64,000 bases of DNA from Saprolegnia diclina VS20. Taxonomy: Eukaryota > Oomycota > Saprolegniomycetes > Saprolegniales > Saprolegniaceae. The stretch covers positions 321,462 to 385,461 of the forward strand of contig NW_008246095.1 of NCBI RefSeq assembly GCF_000281045.1, given 5' to 3'. Shown here piece by piece: positions 1-9,535 of the stretch. The position numbers and the translations under genes are program-made. The notes under the pieces are model-generated. The model did not search any database and was not told the origin of the DNA. It worked only from the letters and a program-made list of their open reading frames with translations. The stretch's first letter is position 1. Every line of letters starts with the position of its first letter.

Positions 1-3000
1 CATTTTATGCAAGCTGTTGACCAAATGGCGCGCTGTATTTTTTCTAGTATTCTTCGACATCACGGCTGGCACATGTCGCAGTGCCAGGTTATTAAGCTCG
101 ACAAGTCATGGATGAACCCAAGACGGTGCGATTGGTAGAGCTTTCCTGTACGCCGTGATCCCAAGCAGGATCATATCGTGAGCCCGCGAGCGATCAGCGC
201 TCGGACCTTGATTTTGTTGAAGTGGACGTGCTCGGATCCAACATCATCCTAAATTGCGCTGATGCGCCACAGGCTCGCAAACACGAGAGGTCGGGCGGAG
301 CTCGCTATCGGGCGGTTGCACGGTTCCTCTCATATGTGTACAAGTAATATACGAGCAGTTGGGCATCTTCTTCTATCTTTTGTCGTGCAGGATACTGGAA
401 GTCAGGTTGTATGGTTGCGATCATATTCTTGTGATTTGCTCGAAGGTTGCCGATCCACGAGGAGGCAGCCACGCGCGTGTTGTTTGCGTCAAGACAAGGC
501 GCCTGAAGTCGTTTTGCTCTTGCCCTTTATCTTGCACTACCGCGATGGTTTATAGGCCGCGCGTCGTCGGGCAGGTGCGAGGTGGAAGCTTCTCGACACA
601 GTCGTCAGTCTCGTCCAAATTTTGCGCCCGCATCCACGAATCTCGTCCGGACGACCAGTATTCGTTGATTTCTTTGATGACGTCGGACAAAGATACCTCT
701 TAACGCAGACAGCTTTGTGTTTGCATAAATTTTTATACAAAGGTACTTTTGTACTAAACGATTGATTACCTATAAATTAGTGGCGACGCGCGTTCACCAG
801 AGGTCGTCGCAGCGACGGCAAGGTCTTGGAGATCCATATTTTGTTTGTCGAGAGCTCGAACGCACGCGACTGGCACGCGTCGCACACGGCCGGGTTCTCT
901 TCGTCGATGGGCGAGCACACCATGAACCATTGTCGTTCAAACTTCCAGTACGCGCGCTCGGCGGATGTCCACGGCACGTAGTGACCCCCAATAAGACTCG
1001 AGCGTTCTCGTCGCTTGGACAGGTCGTGCTTCTTGTAGGCAATCGTAATGTGTCGGGAGGCTGTGACCGGCGCTGGCTTGTGCCCGGCCGCGCACGGCAC
1101 CTGGGATGGCTCGCTTACGTTGGAGACGCGGCGGCGGAGTCGGCGCCATGGCCAGCCCTTTGACTTAGTTGGCTTGGCCGTCAACGTCGTGGGGGTAGGC
1201 TCCTGGGGCATGAGGAGGAAGGCGAGTACGCTCATCGCGTCAAATTGCACTTTGAGCAGCCATCGCATCTGGGTTGCCAAGCGTTGGAATGGCATCAGGA
1301 TATCCACGTCGCGTGCGTCCACGGATTTGTCCAATCCCATGCGAGGGATTTAGCAGGCGGTGTTTTCATTGGTCGACGACCAGTGCACGTATGTATTTGC
1401 AGCATGTCAGGTGCAGGTTTGTTGAAATTTCGAGTCCACACCTGGTCCCGAGGCCGTCCGCGAGGTCGGAGCCTTGCCACAAGCCAAAGACTGATACGTG
1501 GGAATGTGGGAATCTGGGAATAGCGAGATGTCCGCTATTGTCGCGCCCCATGGATCGAACCAGGACCCTTGCCAGAGATACGCAGCATGGCAGGTGCGCG
1601 TTCGGTGGATACGGATCCCTCGTTGTTGACGATGGGGTGTTGGACAAATTATAGCTCAAATTATAGAACGTGCGCTTCAGAAATCGATCCCAGCATGCGA
1701 CAGAGGCTGCTTCGGTGCCTTCGGTGATTGCCTGCGCATAACGCACATCTCGCCCGGCTTGATGGGCGGAGAAGCCACGCGATCGCATCCGTCGATCGCG
1801 ATTCCAACGCACGGGCGACCTCCCGCAAGCTTGCGTCGTCGCTTGCTGTTCGTGTGCGCACTGCAAGCGTAGTGGCTTGGTGCCACCGACGCTGTTCTCG
1901 ACGGGCATATATCGGAGCATGGACACGGCAAATCCGGTCAAAATTTGCGCGCGCGCTTTTTATGGAGGCAATGCGTTTGAGCAGTTGGACGCGCCAAGGT
2001 ACTCGTGCGTGTAGGTATATTATCCTGGACGATTCCACCATCGCATTGACGTCGCGTGGACGTGGCCATCAAGCGATGTAGACTACTTGCTTTGATACGA
2101 GTCCAGGGACCTCTCAAGATTGTACGGCAGCAGCTGCAAGGAAGAATGAAATCCTGGCGCTTTCTACGCCAGTCGGATGCGAAATCAAAGCACGGAATAT
2201 CTTTTGGCGCCCGTTCATTAGGGTTCCCTGGACAGACTACCTTGCATGCATCAACGCTGGACGTCCAACGAGTCTTCAGCTGCCTGTGAGCGAGATTCGC
2301 GTTCGGCGAGATGCGTCGACGCCTCTCAATGCATTCTGCCTTCGAGTGTTATTGATAGTGACAGCGGTGGCAGCAATAACACCACTGGGGCGTCCACGCA
2401 CGTTCCAGCCCATCTCGGGTCCTCTGCAGGCGAGACGCAAGCCCTTTGGACCTTCGCTGAAGCTCGCAACGCTCCGGCGATACGAGCTGCAAGAGAAAGT
2501 GTCGCTTGTCTTTTCTGATGTCCTGGAACCATACCATGTGCCGTGCGTTCGTAAGTCAGGTTCAGTCCGAGAACAGGAGATGGAGGACGAAGAGGCGGCC
2601 TTGTGCAACCAAGACGAGGCGTCTGCAGTCTCTGCAGCAGGTCTCCGCCAACCTCGTCCGCGACCATTCCATTAACTCGATCGCAGCATCATAAGGTTGT
2701 CGCTGCCACTACAAGAGACGTCGCATGCACTCGCCATCGCTCATTCGACTCTTGGCTCGCTGCTTGCCCGTGCTCTTGCCATCGCGGGCCGTAGCTCTTG
2801 CGAGATACTGTACCTGTCCGCTGCACCAGCGTACTGCGTCGGGCGTAGCAGGCAGCCTACATGTGCAAGCATTGCACGGAATGCGTCGCGATCGACGGGC
2901 TGCAGCGCGCCTTCTGCCGCCGCAGCGCTGGCCGCGTGCAAAATGGCGCTTGTGTATAAGGTTCCAAAGGTGCATCGTGGTATCCGGATGCGCCCGTGCT

Positions 3001-3167
3001 AAATATGCATTCTGAGAGGATTGCTGCGCAATGTGATTGGCCGTTGGATTTTACTGGCCGCGAGGGATGACTGGTCCTTGGTGTGGTTGGCTGCGGCTCT
3101 CTTTTGGGCGCCGACTTGTATCAACGTATACGACCGGGTTTTAAGTTCCAATTTAACTTGTAATAAG
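1..3167. other. Intergenic stretch with no supported gene
   Basis: No recognisable protein family, exon chain or RNA gene is visible. The open frames here are short, lack the G/C-ending codon habit of the real genes downstream, and overlap one another on both strands. The longest, on the minus strand at 777-1340 (187 codons, with a Trp- and Cys-containing C-terminal half), matches nothing I recognise. It could be a decayed gene or element remnant, but I do not support it as a CDS. A 5' flank and promoter for the ribosomal protein gene must lie at the right edge. Confidence 0.6.
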
Positions 3168-3237
3168 GTAAGAAACGCAAGTTGCCGGGCATGATGGCCG
3201 CCTGGCCGACGACGCAGGAGGCTCATGATCTGTGTAG
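3168..3237 (+). other. Probable 5'UTR intron of the eL13 gene
   Basis: The stretch starts GTAAGA and ends GTGTAG, seven bases before the eL13 ATG. It contains two consecutive ATGs (from 3191) that would open a frame overlapping the real start out of phase. Removing the stretch by splicing would leave a clean short leader. A leader intron is common in ribosomal protein genes. The splice is inferred from signals only. Confidence 0.4.
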
Positions 3238-3243
3238 TCAACC

Positions 3244-3867
3244 ATGGTCAAGCACAACAACGTGATCCCGAATGGCCACTTCCACAAGGACTGGCAGAAC
3301 CGCATCAAGACGTGGTTCGACCAGGCCGCGAAGAAGAAGTCGCGCCGCCTGACTCGTAAGGCCAAGGCTGCGGCCATTGCCCCGCGCCCGGCTGCTGGTC
3401 TCCTCCGCCCGGCTGTCCACTGCCCCACGGTCAAGTACGGCTCGAAGGTCCGTGCCGGCCGTGGCTTCACCTTGGATGAGTTGAAGGAAGCTGGCATCTC
3501 GCGCAAGCAGGCCCTCTCGATCGGCATTGCCGTCGACTACCGCCGCACCAACAAGTCGGTCGAGTCGCTCCAGGCCAACGTCCAGCGCCTTAAGGCCTAC
3601 AAGTCGAAGCTTGTTGTCTTCCCGCGCAAGCGCGCCTCGAAGCCCAAGCAGGGCGATGCCTCGGTCGAGGACATCAAGGCTGCCGTCCAGCACACGGGTG
3701 CCCTCTTCCCGATTGCCCGTGCCTCGACGGAAGTCGCCACGGCCAAGATCACCGACGCCATGAAGAACGAGTCGGTCGTCAAGACCCTCCGCCTTGCCAA
3801 GGCCGACGCTCGCCTCGTCGGTCTCCGCAAGAAGAAGGCCGCCGAGAAGGCCAACGCCGACAAGTAA
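3244..3867 (+). CDS. RPL13: 60S ribosomal protein L13 (eL13)
   Basis: Single-exon protein of 207 residues, the usual length for eL13, a structural protein of the large cytosolic ribosomal subunit. Family hallmarks are the early HFHKDWQNRIKTWF segment, IAPRP near residue 45, VKYGSKVRAGRGFTLDELK around residues 65-85, and KSVESLQANVQRLKAYKSKLVVFPRK around residues 100-125. The protein is rich in Lys and Arg, as expected for an rRNA-binding protein. Codon use is extremely biased toward C- and G-ending codons (for example AAG for Lys), consistent with high expression. The ATG is the first in frame and aligns with family N-termini. A likely leader intron precedes it. Confidence 0.97.
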   Translation: MVKHNNVIPNGHFHKDWQNRIKTWFDQAAKKKSRRLTRKAKAAAIAPRPAAGLLRPAVHCPTVKYGSKVRAGRGFTLDELKEAGISRKQALSIGIAVDYRRTNKSVESLQANVQRLKAYKSKLVVFPRKRASKPKQGDASVEDIKAAVQHTGALFPIARASTEVATAKITDAMKNESVVKTLRLAKADARLVGLRKKKAAEKANADK

Positions 3868-4462
3868 ATTTGCCGGTCGGAACTTGTCTTGATCAATTGG
3901 AACACATAATTGAGAGCAAAGCCAACCCTTTGTTCGACGTCGTACCCTACATCCGGTCCTCTTTGTTCTTTCGCGATCGCGCTGCCATTAGCTCTCGAGT
4001 AACCCTAGCGACTATATCGAGTCTGGCATGTCTTCGTGCGATCGCTTGCGGCTTGTGGAGCCCATGGCCCGAGGGTTGGACCGTCCAAGCACGAAATGCA
4101 ACTTTATCGTCTTGGCGCCTGTCGCTGGGCCCGCGGCTTCCGAGGATGTCTCCTTGCGCCCCACGTGCAGCGTAGGACCCATGTGGCGCCTGCCCTCGGC
4201 CTCTGCTGCTGCTGCGGCGGCCATGGGCTACAGCTGCTGCTGCCAGCTCGGGGTCGGCTCGGCTCGCCGCCGAAATATTTAAATGCTATGGATCTTATTG
4301 GTGTGAAAATAAAATGCAACTTGACGCATAAAGCTTGCTTGTTGTATGAAACATTAAAATTTATAAAAATAAGAATGTAAAAAAGCAGTGGCGCCGCTTC
4401 CGACCAATGAATTGACGCCGACCGGTTTCCACTCGTATTGGAGGTTGAAGCATTTCTATCCG
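3868..4462. other. Intergenic region between eL13 and AATF
   Basis: No gene is recognised. The last part (about 4265-4386) turns distinctly A/T-rich, with runs such as AAATTTATAAAAATAAG, which would fit a promoter for the downstream AATF gene. The AATF frame is open back to 4388 but has no ATG there, so a short upstream exon cannot be excluded. Confidence 0.5.
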
Positions 4463-5740
4463 ATGGTCGGGCGCATGAAGGGGCTCGCCAAGAGCAAGCG
4501 CGTCTTCACGGTCGACGACGACGAGTACGACGACGGTACCGCAGCCGCGACCCACTCAGGCTCGGAGAGCGAGGCCAATGGCCATGACGACGACGACAAC
4601 GACGACGTCGCCATGCGCCCCGCGTCGTCGCTGCGCGTGCGCAACTCCAACTTTGACGACGCCGACCCGGCGTACGAGGGCAAGGTTGTTCGCCGCACCG
4701 ACCTCAAGAGCGACGATGAAGATGACGAAGAAGACCTTGAGCGCGAGATGCAGGACGAGTGGTCCGAAGGCGAGCCGTTCGCGGGCTCGGACGGCGACGA
4801 CCAAAGCGGCAGCGACCTTGAAGAAGAGGAAGAGGAAGACGAAAGCGAAGAGGACGACGAAGACTCCTCGGCCGTCGGTGGCGGCGGCGACGTCGACGAT
4901 GTCATTCGCGCCCTCGAAGAAGAAGACGCGGCCGTGCTCATGCGCGCCAAGGACATCGAGACGCAGCAGCACAAAGCCAAGCACGTGCACCACCAAAAGA
5001 TGATTTGGGAGCGCTGCTTGGAGCTCCAGATCGCGATCAAGCAGCTTATTGCGACCATCAATGGCGTCGGCGTCTCGGGCTCAGACGACGAGTCGGCGAA
5101 GCGATCGGCGCTCGCGGCGCAGCTCCGGGGCTGCATGACCACGATGCATGCGATGCAGCAGGAGATGTACACGCTGCCTGAGTTTTCTAGCAGCAGCAAG
5201 CGCTCGATGGACGCGGCTGATGACATGTGGCAAGGCTGTGTCGACGAGTCGGCGGCCGCGCTGCCGCAGTACCAGTCGATTCTCAACAAGTACGCGCGGC
5301 AGGCGGACGGTGTCGCGGCCAAGAAGTTCAAGGCCGTCAACCAGGACGTGCTCGTGCAGGTGGACGCAGTCCTCGCGGACCCGCAGCGCATTCGGCGCAA
5401 GGCGCACCCGGCCCGCGACGTCTCGTCGGCTGACGACGCGACCGACTCGGAGGCGATCGAGGACCTCCAGTACGACGACCGCGAGTTTTACCAGCAGCTC
5501 CTGAAAGAGTACATTGAAAACGGCGCAAACGGGCTCGACGCCAACCTCGGCGCGAGCTTGAAGCTCAAGCGCAAGAAGAAGATTGTGAACCGCAAGGCGA
5601 GCAAGGGCCGTGTCGTCAAGTACACGGTGATGCCCAAGCTCCAGCATTTCATGTTCCCGGACCCGACGCTCCGATACAAGACCAACATGGACATTGACGA
5701 GCTCTTCCGATCGTTATTTAGCTCGACGGCAAAGGCCTAA
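4463..5740 (+). CDS. AATF: AATF/Bfr2-type ribosome biogenesis factor (TRAUB domain)
   Basis: Protein of 425 residues from the first in-frame ATG. The family (human AATF/Che-1, yeast Bfr2) acts in the nucleolus in early 40S pre-ribosome processing. Visible parts: a short basic start, a conserved block around FDDADPAYEGKVVRR, a long acidic Asp/Glu/Ser region (about residues 85-155), an AATF middle domain with WERCLELQIAIKQLI, and a C-terminal TRAUB domain with DDREFYQQLLKEYIE, then RKASKGRVVKYTVMPKLQHF and the ending DELFRSLF. No intron is needed. The frame is open for 25 codons upstream without ATG, so the N-terminus could be slightly longer through a missed exon. The stop is only 11 nt from the stop of the convergent minus-strand gene. 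Confidence 0.92.
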   Translation: MVGRMKGLAKSKRVFTVDDDEYDDGTAAATHSGSESEANGHDDDDNDDVAMRPASSLRVRNSNFDDADPAYEGKVVRRTDLKSDDEDDEEDLEREMQDEWSEGEPFAGSDGDDQSGSDLEEEEEEDESEEDDEDSSAVGGGGDVDDVIRALEEEDAAVLMRAKDIETQQHKAKHVHHQKMIWERCLELQIAIKQLIATINGVGVSGSDDESAKRSALAAQLRGCMTTMHAMQQEMYTLPEFSSSSKRSMDAADDMWQGCVDESAAALPQYQSILNKYARQADGVAAKKFKAVNQDVLVQVDAVLADPQRIRRKAHPARDVSSADDATDSEAIEDLQYDDREFYQQLLKEYIENGANGLDANLGASLKLKRKKKIVNRKASKGRVVKYTVMPKLQHFMFPDPTLRYKTNMDIDELFRSLFSSTAKA

Positions 5741-5751
5741 GCCATACTACA

Positions 5752-8601
5752 CTACAACACGTCGTCTTCCTCTTCTTCTTCCTTCTCGGCAAAGTACTCG
5801 GCCTTGACGGCTGCGACGACCGTCTCGAGGCCTGCGACGCGGTCAATTGCAGGTGCCAACAAGCCTGGCGACACCCCGAGCTTCTTGACAATGCCCACAA
5901 ACTGCACGGCCTTTTCACCGACATGGACGGCCGTCGACGCTCGAATCTTCTTGGCGCGCAGCGTCCGCTCGAGCACACGGAGCTCGTCGTCCGCCATGTC
6001 CAACGCCGCATTCGCCAGAATCGCCGCGGCGTCCGTGAGCGCTTGGCCGTGCGCGTCGTACGATTGCGGGATCTTTTGCGTCGCCATTTGGGTCAACTGG
6101 TCGTTGAATGCGCTGTTTTTGAAAATCTTGTGTTTGAGTTTCACCTAATTTGGACAATATTGTACATTTGGTCGTGGTGGAAACCATGGTTTGTACCGCT
6201 TCTTTGAGGAGCGTCGTAAACTTGTCAATGATGTCAACCTTGTTCTTCGACTGGATGACGCCCGGTGCGTTCTTGATCTGGTCCGTCTTGGAGCGCAACT
6301 GCACAATGTCGGTCGATAGCGCTTGGAGATACCAGAGCCGGAGGTACGCGTGGCCCGCCGCGAGCCGCTCGGCTTCAGAAAAGTACCAGTCGCGCGTGTC
6401 CTTGTTCTTGATGAGCAGCCTACGACCTCTCCTGAGCAATTGATGACTCGAGAACGGTCGTACCGCGCCGACCACGTTTGGTTGGCGTCGACGCCCAGCG
6501 CCAGCCCATAGCCTTCGAGCTACATGGGCGTGAGAGAGCATATCCAGGAGGGACGAGGAACCTTGTTCGAGACGTCGGTCGAGTAGGCAATGGCATGCTA
6601 GTCAAGAGAGAGGACGTTGGTGCTGTGGAACGTAGAGGAGCGTACGGCTTCGTCCTTGAACTTGATCGTCACGAGCTCGTGGATCGTCGCGTTGATGGCT
6701 GCAATGTTGTCGACCAGCTTCTTGTTCGACTCCTTCCGCGCCTTCTTCTCGAGCTACACACAATACATCTTCTCTCCACGGTCTCTCTGCGCTGTTTCTG
6801 GCGCACCTGCTCGACCATGGACATGCCGCCGCCCGTCGCTTTGACCGTGTCTTCGCCGAAAATATCGTCGACTGCACTCGACGCCGCCGCGAGCTCGGCC
6901 GCCATTTGGTCCTTGACAGACCGCGCGGGCGGGCCACCACCGCCTTCGTGCGGTGGCGTCCGTGAGCCCGACGCTGCAAAGTTGCCCTGCTGGATCATCT
7001 GTTGGTGTTGCATCACCATGGCGAAGAGCTGGTCCATCGAGATGCCGCCGACGGACGCCGGGGCGGACATGCTAAAGCTGCCACGGGTTGGTGCGGGCGG
7101 CGGCTACGCACATTGTAAGCACTCATGTACAAACACAAAAGGAAGATGTACCCCGGGATCGTTGGGCGAGACAGCGTCCGGCGTCTCGAGGAGCGCGCCG
7201 TCCAAGCCCCCGGCTTTCATTTTGAGCTGCGCTTGTTCTTTGGGCATACCCATCGTCAGCAGTTTGAAAAACTTTTTGAACGCAGGGTCGTCCTTGACGA
7301 GCAGCGGGACATATGTGACCATCGGCTGCATCGGCGGCGTCATGGGCGGCGACGGCGGCGCCAGCATCGGCGGCTACGCAATCAACAACATATTTCACTG
7401 GACGATGCATGCAGGAAGATGTCGACGCACGCCAGGATCGTTGGGCGAGACGGCTTCTGGGTGGTCGAGCAACGACGGATCGAGCTTCTCCGCTTCCATC
7501 TTCATCTTGATTTGGTCGACGGGCATGTGCATCGCAAGCAGCTTGAAGAACTTTTTATACTTGGGGTCGTTCCCGACCGTCAATGGTACATAGGCCCCGG
7601 GCGGTGCCTACAGCCGGACATTGACCACAGGTCTTACCGATATTCGTACGCCGGGGTCGTTGGGGGAGACGGCGTGGGGGGTGTCGAGGAGCCCCGGGTC
7701 GACGCCATCGACTTCCATCTTGGCCTTGATCTGGTCCGACGGCATCGACATGGCTTGGAGTTTGAAGTACTTTTTGAATTTGTCGTCGTCCTTGACGAGT
7801 AGCGGGTGGTAGATCACCGGTGCGATAGCCAGTGGCAGCATTTGCGGCGCACCCATCGTCGACGGCGCAAAACTCGCGCGCTGCTCGAGCGCCTCGAGCT
7901 TGTGCATGAGCAAGTCGAGCTCCTTCTGCTTGATGGACGATGACTTGGAGAGCACGTGCTCGGGCTTGATCTGGTTGGCCTTGGCGATCTGCGCGATCGA
8001 CTCTTGCGACTTGAGCATCTCTTCGATCTGCGCCTTGAGATGCGAAATCTCCTTTTGCTGCTTGCCGACGTCATTGGACTTGGTCGAGAGCTTGATGAGC
8101 GTCGCCACTTGCTCCTCGGTCAGGCCGGGAATGCCCATCATGACGGGGCCACCTAAGCCAGCAAGACGGCGTCGCACACGCATGAGAAGAAAGCACTTTA
8201 TACCGATGGAGCGCGAGCTCTGTCGCTTCACAAACGACGAGGCTGCATTGGCCTTTTCTTCTTCGTCGTCGTCTTCCTCCTCTTCGCTCTCTTCCTCGTC
8301 CTCGCTGTCTTCCTTGAGGTAGACTACGTCGCCATGAGTCGCGTGTCGTTGCCAAGGAGAGACGTACCCTGGATGCAGTGGTCGCGGTGCGCTTTGAAGT
8401 GGCGGCGCAAGCAGGTCTAGACGCCACATGAGGGTTGCTTCCTGGCAGAGCTCGACGTACGTCGTCGCAGTACATGGCCTGGTGGCACTTGGAGCAGGGT
8501 AGCTTGGCCCCATCGGTCTGGCAGTACGAGCACTCGGCGGACTTCATGCCGCCTCCGCGGAGCGCGCGCATGAGCTCGTCGTCGCTGTCGCTGTCGGCCA
8601 T
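5752..8601 (-). CDS. MYND zinc-finger protein with three WASH-CCDC53-like repeats
   Basis: Multi-exon gene; I chose ATG 8601, though ATG 8643 is in the same frame. Exons 1-2 join across a GTAC..CTAG intron to give a complete MYND finger: CSYC, then CSKC, YCDDTC, and a final HRDHC, with all eight ligands present. An acidic stretch and a coiled coil (about 7860-8140) follow. Next come three copies of a motif of about 50 residues (FKKYFKL, MPxDQIKxKM, LLDTP, AVSPNDPG) resembling the CCDC53/WASHC3 (DUF2360) core of the actin-regulating WASH complex. The rest, about 6.0-7.1 kb, is a helical region I cannot assign, ending in an acidic tail. A role in endosomal or cytoskeletal actin control is inference from the repeats only. 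Splitting into two genes is possible but the frames join cleanly through. Confidence 0.78.
7152..7808 (-). repeat. Three tandem CCDC53-like exon repeats
   Basis: Copies lie at about 7650-7808, 7431-7590 and 7152-7312. Each encodes a lysine-rich FKK(Y/F)FKL helix, an MPxxQxxxKM helix, an LLxxP turn and the invariant end VSPNDPG, followed directly by an intron. At DNA level the shared tract reads GATCGTTGGGCGAGAC or close variants on the plus strand. Identical exon ends point to duplication of a whole exon. Confidence 0.8.
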
Positions 8602-9535
8602 CGTTGACTTTGACTTTGCCCTTGCCTTGTCCAGTTGTGTCATCTCCCCGTGTCATGTCCAGCGTATCTTGTTCATTCGATTAAAATAGCTTGCGATTTG
8701 TAAGCGAAGCCATCGTATTTAAATGCATCGGGGCGGTGGATAGCTATACGTTGGCTAGACGCACGCAAACTTCCATTTCTGCAAGATATCACCGCCGGTG
8801 GCCAAGCATCTTGGACGGCTTTAGAGCTTGTCGTGTGCGCTCCATGTCCCTTCGCCCATCGCCATCGATGACGGCTACCTGTACAAACCTTGGTGGCGGC
8901 ATGTGTGATAGAATCGACGTTGGTTTTCGCAGCGACATGTTCAGTCCCCACCTTCTTCGTCCGACGGACAAGCATGTTTAGGGGTCGTACCCTGGGTCCT
9001 ACCAAATCGACGCATATGAGTCTATGAGTTTATGAATATATTTGTATATTTGCTCCTATTCGTTCTTGCCGGCGAGAGCCCTGCTCCCATGCGATTCGAC
9101 TTGCCAGGGTCGCACGTTGTTCAGCCGCGCACTCGTGACGGAGCGCGAGGAGGTTGAAGCGTCGAGCCCTTTGTGCGACCAACACAGTAGATTCTGATAC
9201 GCCTCGTGAAGACCTCAGTATTTAAAGCTTTGCCACTTCAAGCCAAGCGATCGAGCCCTTGATGAGGTGTCGTGGCCAGCACACTGCGTTCTGCGGTCAC
9301 TGCAGGTACCGACCGAGTTGGTGCTTCTTCTGACAAGTCATTCGGCTGACGCACCAGTTGTCGACGGCTCTGAAGCCTCCAGTCTCGCCGTCGCATGTGC
9401 CTCGTCGAGGAAATGCCTGAACGGTCTCGGTGCTTTTTCTACGTTGCACAATCTTATTGCTTGCATATTGGATATCTACGCATCTTATTGCTTGTGCAAT
9501 GTGAGAAACGAGCGAAACGTCCGAGAGGACACAGC
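8602..9535. other. Intergenic region, divergent upstream flanks
   Basis: Lies between two genes transcribed away from each other, so it should hold both promoters. It is comparatively A/T-rich near 9005-9060. I see no RNA gene and no supported ORF. Confidence 0.5.

Noticed and set aside
777-1340. 187-codon minus-strand frame near the left edge
   Set aside because: No recognised motif, weak codon bias and no partner exon; mentioned only as a possible remnant.
1505-1600. tRNA-like T-arm word (GGTTCGATCC) on the minus strand
   Set aside because: The flanking bases do not form a five-pair T stem or a seven-pair acceptor stem; treated as chance or a very old tRNA-derived fragment.
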